64,000 nt of DNA from Globisporangium splendens. Its lineage: Eukaryota; Oomycota; Peronosporomycetes; Pythiales; Pythiaceae. The stretch's first letter is position 1; each line of letters opens with the position of its first letter. A program made the translations under genes and the position numbers. The stretch lies in NCBI GenBank assembly GCA_006386115.1, contig VFIW01000037.1, forward strand, positions 1 through 64,000, given 5' to 3'. Below the pieces are notes generated by a model that was not told the origin of the DNA, did not search any database, and saw only the letters and a program-made list of their open reading frames with translations. Positions 43,679-54,450 of this stretch are shown here, in pieces.

Positions 43679-45983
43679 CTAAAGCTTGGAGTTCATGGCC
43701 GGGGTGAGCGACAGCAACTCCTGCAAACTCGCACGTCTGCTTGGCACCGAGTGCAGCGTCTTCTCCACCAGCGAAATGTACTTTTCTTCAATACCTTGCT
43801 CGCGCAGAGTTTCAACCAGCTCATCCACTACAAGAGGAAAAGTATGAGATCCAAAGATGATACACACAACATTAGACACGTGGACCACCCACTGAGCCGC
43901 AAACAATGGTTCTCTACACTTACATGGTCGTGTCGCGACGCGAGGCTCTGGGTTCCCCGTGAGCATTGCAAATGCCAGCGCACCGAGCGACCAGATGTCT
44001 GCTTTCGTGTCGTAACTCACGTCTTCGCCCAGAAAGTATTTGCGCACCTCGGGCGCCATGAACGCGACGGTGCCAGCAGCATGGTGGGTGAGAAGATCGC
44101 TTTCCAGACACGTCGACACCCCAAAATCCGCAATCTTTGCGATGCCATCGCTCTGGAAATAAAGAGTGCAGGCAAGTGCGTGAGTGTGAATCAACCAAAA
44201 GATACCCTTCCAGGCCACAGCAAACAGAGCGAAACCTACTGTGAGGAGCACGTTGCCAGGCTTCAAATCCCGATGAATGATGCCATGCGCATGGATCTCC
44301 TGAAGTCCGAGACACAGCTGCCGGAAAAACGATTCAAATGTCGCAGCATCCAATGCCCCCTATAACATGCACAGAGTTCAAATTCAACAACACTGTATCA
44401 GCATACGCAATAAAGCCACCAAACTCCCAACACAAGGGGAAACAGAGGCTGACCTTTTCCGTCAACAACTTCACGAGATCTCCTCGGTCGCAGTACTCCA
44501 TGTCGATGTACGCAAAGTGGCGATGCCCGACCTCTTCGATGAAATACTCAAAGATGCGCACGACGTGCGGGCTCTGAATCTTGGACAAGATGCGAATCTC
44601 GTTCACGGCTTCCTGCAATTTGTCGCTCTCTTTCAGTACCGACAGCTTGCCTTTGCGGTTTTCTACCAGAATCACCTCTGCGAAGGTGCCAATCCCTAGC
44701 GTTCGCACAAATTTGTACTTGAGCAATCGAGACGGCGGTTCGAGACCAACCACTCGTTTCTGCCATCGTATTGCGCCGTTCTCAGTCGTGTCTTCGACAG
44801 CTACGTTATTCTTTGCCAGCGTTGTAGCATCGCTCACATGAGAATCGTCTTCGCTTGCGTCTCCAACTTCGATTGCTGCATGCTGCGCTTTCTTCATGCG
44901 GTGTTTCGACTGTCGTGAGCCGATTTTTCCTGCTGCGAAGGCTAAAACTGCGACGATCCCACTGTATTTCCAGCCAGAAGAAGGAGAGACACCAGACAGC
45001 GCATTTGCCATCGCAGAAGACGCAGAGGTACGCACATCTCCTCTGAGATTGCCGCTGATTTTCACAAAGTCAGCGAGCGTTCTCACCATTGGCGCATTGA
45101 TACGGACAGCGTAGTTGTTCATGAACACAATCGCTTCGATCGCAACGAACTCGGAGCACTGAGAGCATTCAAGAAAGCAAAATTCTCCTGCTTCGGCGTG
45201 GTTCATTGAGTGAGAGGACACGCAGGCTGAGCAGATCGGGTGGCCGCACGCGAGCTGCACGCGCGCGGACTGGCGCATTCGCAGACAGCGACTGCAGTCA
45301 TACAGATGTGCTGGATTGCGTCCGATGCTTTGCAGCGCTCGTGTCTGTTGCTCTAGTGTCGCTCTCAGGATAGCGGATGAACTTCTAGGAAACACCGGCT
45401 GCGCTGAAATGCTCAATCGAGGAGTCACGTACCCCAAAAGCGGTCGCGACGGCTGCCCGCGGTTGATGAACGGGACGTGATCAAGCGGATGACCACCGAT
45501 CTTCGTGGCTGCATAGTTCAGGACGTCGTGCTTCGTGATCTGATACGCTGGCGACGACCGCTTGCTTGACATTGCAGACCCCCACAGCAAGTCGGCTGCC
45601 GCTCGGAATGCTGCCGTTTTCTGCGGCTGGTGGATCTGCTGCCAATCCGGATAGAAAAAACGCTTGTGGTCCAGCGCGTGACCTCCGATCTTTGTCTCCA
45701 CGTACGCAGAGCGTCGCGAGACGTCCCCATTGTACGCGTGAAGGTTCACCTGACGACTGGACGTGGCTTTGGAGCCGATGAACGCGGTGCGGTCCAGGTG
45801 GCGCGCGTCCGCGCTCGGGTTGTAGCGCTGGTGCTGAGTAGACTGCGCGGCGTCGTCCGCGAGCGAATCTCCGCCGTCGTCACTGTCGTCGTCTGCTGCG
45901 CTGACAAAGGCCGACGACACCTCGACGACCCACTTCGAGTGACCATGCGACCCGCTGGCATTTCGCACACGCTGCTGCTGCAT
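43679..45983 (-). CDS. RING-like zinc finger fused to NEK-like protein kinase
   Basis: Four exons on the minus strand: 45983-44454, 44359-44240, 44152-43924 and 43827-43679, all in phase, giving 675 residues. The head has two copies of a TKIGGH.LDH motif (about 100 and 170 residues in), each followed by aromatic residues. Residues about 231-285 form a Cys/His-rich, RING-like region (CSRC...CGHPICSAC...C..CSQC). The kinase domain starts at about 424: glycine loop LGIGTFAEV, Lys in SVLKE, catalytic HRDLKPGN, DFG, the GTVAFMAPE activation segment and DIWSLG. Every key residue is present, so it should be active; EYCDRGDLVKLL resembles NEK kinases. A RING-like domain could give ubiquitin-ligase activity, but zinc ligand spacing is imperfect. 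No substrate can be named. Confidence 0.8.
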
Positions 45984-47231
45984 GCTGGTTTTTGATTTGT
46001 TGACTGTCCGATTCGTTGAACCAGAGGAAACGGAGAACCTCTACAAACGAATACAAGCACCGCATACGGTTTGCATGCGTTTTTGTCGAATATTACGCTA
46101 CGAAGGTGTGGATCCTTTTCCGTTCCTTCTTCGTTCACTTGCTCTCGTCGGCTTTTCTCATGCACTTGGCCACATGTGACACCGTGGAGTCGACAGGCAA
46201 TGCAGTACCGTAAGCTGCAAATCCGATCCGTCCACTCGCATTGTGCAAGTTCAGCAGACACATTGTTGCGGCTGACGGTAGCAACTGCTTGTTTTTGTGG
46301 CCAGCGCGGTGACTGTTTGCTTGACATCGTGGCAGGTAACCCTAGTTGGTGGGCGACTCGGAAGCTTCCAGGGCGAGAGGGGACACAGGAAGGCAGAGGG
46401 TGACGCGCAACGAAACCCAACCTGCTGCTGCTTTCCCAAGTCAGAAGTTCGTCGGTTTGCAAAGCCCTACTGACAGATAACGCTCGAGTGGACAAGTGCG
46501 CTGCTCCGAAGAGACAGAGCGGACGCAGCGTCTGTCGCTGGCGCTTTGTGAGCCATCAAACATTAAACGCAGTGCAAGATGGATGGTGTGTGCGAAAAAT
46601 ACTGAAAAATATGGATCCATGGGTCGCGTACAGTGGTACGCGATACCAGGCGTTCTTTTGCGGCGCCTTCCTTCGTTCGTTCCACGATCGGCTCGCTCGG
46701 TTCTGCGCTTTTTGCTCCCTTCCGTTGGCTGAAGAACAAGAAGGAGGACGGGCGAAGAAGAAAGGGGAGGATGGGTGGGTGGCGTCCACTTGAATCCGCC
46801 AGTCTGAGTCTGTGTTGGTTTCGGCCAATCAGCGCGCGCATGGAGCGGACGACTTGTGTTTGTGCAAAGTGGTCGTGAACCGCGATCTTCCTTCAAGCCC
46901 AGAAATTGTGCTGTGCACACGCGGTTCGCCCTGAACCGTAACCGGTCCTGGTTTTCGATTTTTAAAACATTTTTTTGGATTCGAGCCTGAGTCCAAGTGA
47001 AACGGGGGAGTGGGTGGGCAGCCGAACCACTTGCGAAAAAGCCCCAGCCGCCGCGCATCAAGCCCCCTTCTTCCCTTCGTCCGCACCGCTTTTTGTTGTT
47101 GCTGTTTTTTTGCCGCTGTGGACGCCGCCGGTGGATGCGATAAGAGAGACCCGCTCGTCCCCCATTGTACCCGACATCCAGGAGCAGATAGACAGACAGA
47201 GCCGCCAGTCCTCCCCTCTCTCTCCGCCTCC
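45984..47231. other. Bidirectional promoter region, 1.25 kb
   Basis: Separates the divergent kinase (minus) and PHD (plus) genes. The last 200 bp are pyrimidine- and GC-rich and look like the 5' leader of the PHD gene. Open frames of up to 268 codons on both strands here have no family features and mirror each other. Confidence 0.5.
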
Positions 47232-49961
47232 ATGGGTCGCATTTCAAAGCACAAAGCCGCTAAAGTCGTGACGAAGCGCCGAAAGTCGTCGTCGTCCTCG
47301 TCGTCGTCCAGACGCCCGCCCGCGTTGTTGTCCTACTCCGCAGCTGCAGCCCACGAGAGCGCCATGGGAAACGCGAGCGCTACGGGCTCCACGTCACCCT
47401 CGGGGTCCGTGAGCACAACAGGTACCTCGACGCCGTCGTCGAGTGGGAAAGAGTGCGAACAGTGCGGGAACTCGACGGTACTCGATGGTGTCGCGGCGTC
47501 GAAAGTGTGGACAACGAACAAGAAACACATGCCCGCGAATGGCTGCCAGATTTGCGATTTTGTGATGTATCGGAAAACGCTGCGCCCGTGTGTCCACTGC
47601 GAAAAGACCAACTGCGAACACTTCTGCGAGTGGTGCGGGAACGGCTATCACACGAGATGTGCGCGCATTCGAGAAGAGAAAGTGAACTCGCCAAACGGCT
47701 TCTGCTGTCGAAAATGTGAAGCCGAGCAAGCTGACGATGAAGAAGTCGATCCAGCTGTCGAAGAGTTAGGTGCACGATGTGGAAGCTGTCGATTGCCGTT
47801 CAACGGACTCGCGAAAGAAGAAGACGACAACGAAGAAGAGGAAACGAAGAAAAGCGAACTGCGACCGGAAGAATCAGGGTTCAAAGTGAACCAGTCCGTC
47901 CTCGTCGAAAACGAAGAAGTCTTGTACAACGCCGTGATCACGGATGTCGACACGAAAGGTGAGCGCATCAAGATTCACTTTATTCGCTGGAGTAAATCGT
48001 TTGACAATTGGTACGCGATGGACGACGAACGCATCAACGAAAGTCTCGCGTGCGACTGCTGCAACCACTGGTTCCACATTGGTTGCTTACCTCCGATCAA
48101 GAGCTCCGGCCGATTCAAGGACACCACGTACGTATGCCCGACGTGCATTGATGACGCGAAACACTTCCACAATGGAACGCGAGCGCCATCGAAATCGAAA
48201 TCTTCTTTCCCGCAGTCGTCATCGTCGTCTTCGAACAGCAAATCGACGCGAAAGGGGAGTGTGTCGGAAGACGCGCCCGTCGCGACGTCCAAACGAAAGA
48301 GCTCCAAGCCGATCATCACGAGCGACGACGAGCAGCCAGAACCGAAAACGAAACCGGTCGAAAGGGAAAAATCGAGTAAAAAGAAGCGAAAGTTGTCAAT
48401 CACGTCGGACTCGCCCGTGAAGAAGAAACCCGAGGTTGTGCGATCGTCGTCGCGATCCAAGTCGAAATCCCCCGAGCGATTAGTGTCCGGAGAGCCGCCT
48501 GCTGTCGCTCCAACGAATAACAAGAGCCAAGACGAAAAGCAGTCGTCCCCAAAAACCGCGCCAGCGTCCCCGAGACCAGTCGCTGTCGTGGAGTCTCAGG
48601 AAGACGCGGCAGTGAAAGCGAGTGCTAAGTCGTCGAAGCCAAAGCCAATGGAGAAGCCAGTCGATGAGACTGTGGTCGCGGCGGCGGTGTCTGAAAAGGA
48701 ATCAGCAAAAGATCCCACTCCATCGGTGGAGACACCGGTGAGTAAACCAAAGGCGGCGGCACCAGTGGCGATCGAGAAGGAGCCGCATAAGAGGAAAGTC
48801 TCCTGCCACTCGGTGTCTTCGCTTTTGAACAGTCCGTCTCCGAACGAAAAGCCGTCGCCTCCTCCTGCCAACTCGAATGTGAGCTCTCTTCCGCTTTTGG
48901 ACGACCGTCGTAATACGCGCAATTTGTCCCCATCATTCGATGTGCTCGTTAAAGTCGAGAATAAGGACCAGTTGCCGCCACTGCCATCGTCATTTTCAGT
49001 GCGCGCAACGTCAAAATCGTCCACTACCGTCGCAAAACTCGAACCATATCAGAACTCGAACTGGTCAATGCGTCCTCCTGTACAAAAGTCTTCAAACGCA
49101 GGTCGAGGGTCGCTGAGTGCGTTCGATATCCTTCGCGAAGTGGCGACACAGTCGATCGGTGGAGACCTTGATGTTGCTCCTGCACCGAAGTCAAAGAGAC
49201 CGCGCACGACCAAACCAAAGGCCGAGAAGGCAGTCAAAGCCGACAAATCGACCACTACGACGACCTCAAGCGCAGCAGGTTCGAAGACGACGGCTTCTTC
49301 GACAGCTTCGTCCACGGCTGAGCAAGACCGTTTGCTGTTCCAGTCAAAAGAGCGCATTCATTTGAACTCGTTTGTTGATTTGCATTTCAATATCCGCAAG
49401 GAGATGTACCTTACGTTCTGCATGCTCGAGGAGAAAGGGTTGATCGACCGCGACACGGCGCAATTGCTGCGCTCACTGATTTACCCGACGTCCGAGAGGT
49501 TTCAAGATCTCAAGTTTGTGTACCTCGTGAACAAGGATCTGCCGCCCGTGTACCTGACGAAACGCCTGCTGGAAGTGGTGCCGACGGCGCTTGGCGGCAC
49601 TGGTGGTGCGCTGCCCTTGGTATCTTCAGGCACCGGAAGCAAGACCACGTCACCAGCGTCGGCGAAAAGCCACACGAAGCAGCCTCTTCCGACGATGGTC
49701 CCGTCGGGTCTCATGATCCCGTCGTTCTCTGACATCATCGCCGCTGACAAGTCCATCGCGCTTCACCAGACGATTCGGACGCCGCCTGGCAGTACGCAGC
49801 AGAGCACGGCGGCTGCGAATCACTCGGTCGCGTTCGACACGAAGAAGAGCGCCGCGCGACCAGAGCTGGCTGCGCTCCACCCGCCCCCACCGTCCAAACC
49901 CAAACCATCATCCCAATCCACCCCTGTACCTAGTCAGCCTGAACAATTATTAACGAGATAG
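47232..49961 (+). CDS. PHD finger protein with chromobarrel inserted in second PHD
   Basis: A 909-residue single-exon protein from the ATG at 47232 (MGRISKHKAAK). Residues 75-162 form one Cys/His cluster (CEQCGN, CQICDF, CVHCEK, CEWCGNGYHTRC, CCRKC), a PHD-like zinc module. Then CGSC at 183-186 is followed by an acidic spacer and a chromobarrel/Tudor-knot-like fold at about 217-268 (VLVENEEVLYNAVITDVD, IHFIRWSKSFDNWYAMDD). The remaining PHD ligands come only after it: CDCC at 274-277, WFHIGC and CPTC. A long Ser/Lys-rich linker follows, with a conserved helical block at about 698-785 (HLNSFVDLHFNIRKEMYLTF). PHD and chromobarrel modules read histone tails, so it is probably a nuclear chromatin reader. 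The family was not recognised as a whole. Confidence 0.8.
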   Translation: MGRISKHKAAKVVTKRRKSSSSSSSSRRPPALLSYSAAAAHESAMGNASATGSTSPSGSVSTTGTSTPSSSGKECEQCGNSTVLDGVAASKVWTTNKKHMPANGCQICDFVMYRKTLRPCVHCEKTNCEHFCEWCGNGYHTRCARIREEKVNSPNGFCCRKCEAEQADDEEVDPAVEELGARCGSCRLPFNGLAKEEDDNEEEETKKSELRPEESGFKVNQSVLVENEEVLYNAVITDVDTKGERIKIHFIRWSKSFDNWYAMDDERINESLACDCCNHWFHIGCLPPIKSSGRFKDTTYVCPTCIDDAKHFHNGTRAPSKSKSSFPQSSSSSSNSKSTRKGSVSEDAPVATSKRKSSKPIITSDDEQPEPKTKPVEREKSSKKKRKLSITSDSPVKKKPEVVRSSSRSKSKSPERLVSGEPPAVAPTNNKSQDEKQSSPKTAPASPRPVAVVESQEDAAVKASAKSSKPKPMEKPVDETVVAAAVSEKESAKDPTPSVETPVSKPKAAAPVAIEKEPHKRKVSCHSVSSLLNSPSPNEKPSPPPANSNVSSLPLLDDRRNTRNLSPSFDVLVKVENKDQLPPLPSSFSVRATSKSSTTVAKLEPYQNSNWSMRPPVQKSSNAGRGSLSAFDILREVATQSIGGDLDVAPAPKSKRPRTTKPKAEKAVKADKSTTTTTSSAAGSKTTASSTASSTAEQDRLLFQSKERIHLNSFVDLHFNIRKEMYLTFCMLEEKGLIDRDTAQLLRSLIYPTSERFQDLKFVYLVNKDLPPVYLTKRLLEVVPTALGGTGGALPLVSSGTGSKTTSPASAKSHTKQPLPTMVPSGLMIPSFSDIIAADKSIALHQTIRTPPGSTQQSTAAANHSVAFDTKKSAARPELAALHPPPPSKPKPSSQSTPVPSQPEQLLTR

Positions 49962-50290
49962 CAGTACTATAATGAAGTTAGCAGCAAGTCGGAGTTGCAG
50001 TCCCCATGCCCATCATAAATAAGCGCAGAAGCATCGCCGCGCACAACACCATAATGATAACCACAAAGCATACACATTCCCAGGGCAACATACAGTAGAG
50101 AGCGCCTTACATCGCGAGACGAACTTCAATATTGAAGCTCCAGGACGCCGACATAAACTGCGGAAATGCGTGTGCTTCGTGACAGGATTCGCGATCTTCT
50201 TCCTTCCTTCCGCATAGTGTAGTCCACGCTATTTCGGCTCTTGAGCTTGCTGCGTCGAACCTGCACTTGACAGAACGAAAGTCGTTAGGT
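49962..50290. other. Spacer between PHD gene and DHFR
   Basis: Contains the 3' end of the PHD transcript (CATCATAAATAAGCG near 50013) and the DHFR promoter. No E2F-like site was found here. No other feature. Confidence 0.4.
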
Positions 50291-50815
50291 ATGCGCAAGT
50301 TGCCCGTCTCCATCATCGCTGCGTGCTCGCTCAACCGCGTGATCGGCCGCAAGGGGGTGTTACCCTGGAGTCTGCCGTGCGACTGGGCGTTCTTCGTCAC
50401 CGCGACGCACGAGCAGGTGCTGCTCCTAGGCCGCAAGTCGTTCGAAGAGCTCGGAGCGCCGATCCCCAACCGCAAGACCATCGTCATCTCCCCTTCGCAG
50501 GCGCAGTCTCCGCCGCGGTCATGGGGGGACGTCCAGGTCGCGCGCAGTCTCGACCACGCCATTGATTTGGCCAACCACGAGCCACGCTATGCGCACTGCA
50601 AGCGCATCTTTGTTGGCGGCGGGCAGCGGATCTATGAGGAAGCGCTCGCGAAGGAGGACCTCGTCGAGTCCTGTTACGTCTCGCGCGTGCGCATGCACAT
50701 CCCCGACGGCGACGCGTTTCTACCCGAGTGGACGCACCTGTTCCCGATGCTGTCGCACTGCAAAAGCACAAAGAGCAGAGACGCGAATGTGAGTTTCCAA
50801 GTCTGGACCAGGTGA
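50291..50815 (+). CDS. DHFR: Stand-alone dihydrofolate reductase
   Basis: A 174-residue single-exon protein from the ATG at 50291. DHFR reduces dihydrofolate to tetrahydrofolate with NADPH. The signature is clear: SIIAACSLNRVIGRKGVLPWSLP, then the active-site acid in CDWAFF, the cofactor-binding GRKSFEELG, and VGGGQRIYEEAL. The length fits monofunctional DHFR, and no thymidylate synthase domain follows; the next 670 bp are non-coding. In most plants and many protists DHFR is fused to thymidylate synthase, so this may be a second, separate DHFR or a DHFR-like reductase. The C-terminal half (RVRMHIPDGDAFLPEW) follows the family. A splice-acceptor-like TTAG just before the start leaves a 5' exon possible. 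Confidence 0.85.
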   Translation: MRKLPVSIIAACSLNRVIGRKGVLPWSLPCDWAFFVTATHEQVLLLGRKSFEELGAPIPNRKTIVISPSQAQSPPRSWGDVQVARSLDHAIDLANHEPRYAHCKRIFVGGGQRIYEEALAKEDLVESCYVSRVRMHIPDGDAFLPEWTHLFPMLSHCKSTKSRDANVSFQVWTR

Positions 50816-51489
50816 TGAATGGGATCATTAAGGGTTCACGGAGCCGTGCCGAGTCGCATTTCACCTCCCCAAATCTGTCTGTCGGACAGAGTCAGTTAGT
50901 TACCATGTCCTGTGGCCATTCGTTGCTTACACGTCATGCCTTCTCACGTTTTCCAGTGATGCGACCAGGTCCATAAACCATTACTTTTAACAAAAAATGA
51001 AGATTTGCAAGGGCAGTTTCGAAAGCAGCACCTTGTGGACTGCGACACGACTACTCATTTGAACGACGCTCGACCTCGAGAGATTGATTTTCTGAACAAA
51101 ACGAGCCAACAACTCATCTGGCACGCAGAGTTTGGTGGTAGCTTTTACGATTCGATTCGAGTGTTTCAAAGTCGTTGTGCCGTGGCTCTGCCGCAACAGT
51201 TCGAGAGCGGGTGTTCAGTTTACACAGTCCTATCGTCCACACGCGTGTGATTCTCTCGCTGCGTCGCCGCTGGACGCACAACAAATTCCCTTGTCATGAG
51301 CTGCTTGCTGCACACTCGATGTGTGACATGGGGGGTACGACGCATCAACATAGGGGGGGTTACGGCTGTGCGTCAGATGGGTTCACTGCATCCGGATAAC
51401 AAAATTGTTGGTTCCCTGAGCGTAACCGTAACCTTTTGTCCGAGCGTAGCCCTCCTCTTCCTGCCCAATCGACCATTTGGAGGACAACA
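50816..51489. other. Intergenic spacer, DHFR to NSUN2
   Basis: No gene, repeat or RNA seen. The final 100 bp presumably hold the NSUN2 promoter and leader. Confidence 0.4.
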
Positions 51490-54121
51490 ATGGCGACAAC
51501 CACGACAACCACGGGCGACGCGCCGAAGAAGCAGAAGGCGTCTCTGGAGCTCTACAAGCAGAGCTTCCGCGAGTACCTCGTACGTATGTCAGGCTTATGC
51601 TGCTGCTGGTGTGCAAATTTATGAAATATGCTGACGACGCTGCTGGATGCACAGAAAGAGACGAGCGCGGTCTGCAATGACGAGGAGCTGGACCAACTGA
51701 TGACACTGCTGCACGAGCCGCTGCCCGTGTCGTTCCGCTTGAACCTGCATCGCCCAGACGCCATGAGGTATCTAGTAGCGTCCACATTGCTCTTTTTTCT
51801 CTTTTTTGTTTTTTTCTATGAGCTGCGCTGGTTGTGTGCTAACGGCTGTGTTTGTGAATGCAGAGTGCAAAAGCTGCTGACGACGGAGCACCAGTTCCCT
51901 GAAGACAGATATTTCCACAACGAGACCCCGGTCACTCCGCCAAAGTACGTGGTACACAAGTATCTTCGCTTATTGTTGCTCATCGCCAAAACTAATTGAG
52001 TAAACTTGTGGATAATAGACCGATTGCGTGGTACCCGATCGAGAACATCGCGTGGCAAGTGGATTGCGGCCGCACGGCGCTCTCCAAGAGTGGTGCGCAA
52101 TCTCGTGACTGTTGCTAAAAGCTCTATCTCTTGTAGCTCCACTGACATTACTGCTTTTGTTTTCTCGCTGTTTCTATTTGAATGCAGCGCCAAAGCACGC
52201 GGAAGTCAAGGCTTTTCACGCCTGTTTGCTCGAACACACGGAAATGGGCACGATTGATCGCCAAGAAGCCGTGAGTATGCTGCCGGTTTTGTTCCTGGAC
52301 GTGCAGCCAGCGCATCGCGTGCTCGATATGTGCGCGTCACCTGGCTCCAAGACGACCCAAGTCATCGACTTCTTGCTTGCATCGTCGTCGTCGACGACGG
52401 AAGGTGAGACGAAGGAGACCTCGAAGGGCATGGTGATCGCAAACGATCTAGACAAGAAGCGCGCGTACATGCTCGTGCATCGCTTGAGTCGCAACACGCT
52501 GCGAAACGCTGTGGTTACGTGTGGTGCAGGCGATTTGTTCCCAGGTCTGTACGACAAGGCGAGCGGGGTCCTTCAGCCAACGAACGTGTTTGACCGTGTA
52601 CTGTGTGACGTCCCTTGCAGTGGCGATGGTACGCTTCGAAAGAACCAGGCGCTATGGAAAGAGTGGCACATTGGACAGGGGCTGACGCTCCACCCAGTTC
52701 AGCTCTCGTTGGCTCTGCGTGGTGCGGCGTTGCTGCGCGTTGGTGGCATGATGGTGTACTCCACGTGCTCCTTCAATCCCGTGGAGAACGAAGCAGTCGT
52801 CGCTGAGCTCTTGAGACGAAGTGGCGGCGCATTGGAACTAGTGGATGTGTCGCAAAAGCTTCCGCAGCTCAAGTACCGCAAGGGGAGAACGATGTGGAAC
52901 GTCGGCTGGCGCTCCAAGTCCAAATCCACCCACAAGGGTCACATTTTCCGAGCTGCCGGAGGTGACGAGGAGGAGCAGAACGACAGCTCTAATAAGGCGC
53001 AGCTGCACGAATGGTTCGGCAGCTACGGTGCTATTCCGCAGGACTTGCGTGGACAACGGTTGCTTCGCTCCATGTTTGCGCCTGCAGCGACGGAGCCGAT
53101 CTCTGCTGAGCTGGAGAAGACGCTGCGATTGATTCCAACGGACCAGAACTCGGGTGGATTCTTCATCGCGGTGCTGCGCAAGACAGCGAACTTACCCGGA
53201 GACAAGCAGAGAGGACTCGCGCCGTTGGAGGAGAATTTCGACCTCGTTCCTCCAGTGGATTACGTGTGCAAATTGTGCAACGGGCAGGGCCATTTCATGA
53301 AAAACTGTGAAAAGTATGTTCCAGTGACGGAATACGTCTCCGAGCATACGCCGAAAGCGAAGAAGCAACGCACCGAAGGCGACTCGGAAGCGAAGAAAGC
53401 GTACGTCAAGCCTCGCGAGACTCTGTACCGTCCTGTGGGCGACGAGGTCTGGGAGCAGATCCAGCAATTCTACGGCATTCAAGAGGAAACTTTGAAGGTA
53501 ATTCTGAACGTTGATACACTGGTCATGTTGATTTGAGTGGCTAACCTGATTGTGCGTCTCATGCGCGATTCACGATGCCTAGGAGCGTTTCTGGTGTCGC
53601 TCGGATGGCGCTGCGAATGTGAACTACGTGGACGAAGAAATTGCGGATGCCTGCCTTGGAGGAGACGCTATTGAGGTATGCGATTCCTGGAATATGGTAC
53701 ATGCGTTTGCCTGCTCCAAGTTGTAATTCTTACGCTGTTTTCTGTGCCGCTTTGCGCTTAGATTGTCAACACGGGGCTCAAAGTGTTCTCGAAATTGACT
53801 GAGCGTGGTGAAACGTACTACCGTCCATCCGAGGAAGCGCTTGGGTTCATCAACCACTTCTTCTCCAAGCGCATCCTCAAACTTTCTGCAGAAGACTTCT
53901 CTCTGCTGTTGCAGACGAGCTCGCACTTGCCATTCACGTCGCTGTCCGAGTCTGCGCAGGAATATCTGAGCCAGGCTGGCATTGGTCCCGGTGTGGCTCA
54001 GATGGCTTCGAACAAGAACATCTCGTTTTGCATCTGGATCGGCAACGGCTCGATTCTTCCGCGTGTATCCAAGACGATGCGAGCCGAAGTAGAGCAAGCG
54101 CTCAAGTTCAGTGAACTCTAG
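51490..54121 (+). CDS. NSUN2: NSUN2/Trm4-type tRNA cytosine-5 methyltransferase
   Basis: Seven exons are inferred and all join in phase: 51490-51579, 51655-51767, 51864-51944, 52019-52092, 52188-53497, 53583-53675 and 53762-54121, giving 706 residues. The enzyme makes 5-methylcytosine in tRNA using S-adenosylmethionine. Landmarks are IAWYPIENIAWQVDCGR, then EHTEMGTIDRQEAVSMLPVLFLDV, the SAM-binding site LDMCASPGSKTTQ, the DVPCSGDGTLRKN motif and YSTCSFNPVENEAVV. These carry the two cysteines (releasing and nucleophile) of the RNA m5C family. GTIDRQEAVSM is characteristic of NSUN2/Trm4 rather than other NSUN enzymes. A CKLCNGQGHFMKNC stretch after the catalytic domain resembles a zinc knuckle, which I do not know from the family. 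The last exon's first part (LKVFSKLTERGETYYRPSEEAL) is the C-terminal domain. Confidence 0.92.
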
Positions 54122-54450
54122 AGTGTTCGTTTTTTTCTTCTTCTTAGAGTTAGAGTCGACGTCGCTCGCGCGCCTTCATGGCTTTCATGAGAAAATAGAA
54201 GGAATCTCGTTTGCCTGCAACCGCGTCTTCCGATCCCTCGTCGTCTTGCGAATCTTGTGATGCGTACCTTTCTCTGGTATCTCTCGTAGGCTTAGTTGTA
54301 GGAAATTGGTGCACGGCAGCTACTTGTGAGATCCTGGAGTCAGCAGGCGACGAAGCTGTAGAGGATGTTGGTGCGTCCGAGTTGAGAATGTTGGCAATCA
54401 CGTCCATATAATCCTGCTTTGGGACTCCAAGCAAGCGGCTCTCGTTGTTC
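54122..54450. other. Convergent 3' region with open frame
   Basis: Between the NSUN2 stop and the next gene's proposed stop. A minus-strand frame stays open through it (ending KAMKARERRRL), but splicing of the upstream PAP2-like gene enters another frame and stops at 54451. It may be 3' untranslated sequence or an alternative C-terminus. Confidence 0.35.

Noticed and set aside
46441..47247. 268-codon minus-strand frame between the kinase and PHD genes
   Set aside because: Low-complexity Arg/Pro/Thr content, competing frames on both strands, and a position covering the PHD gene leader.
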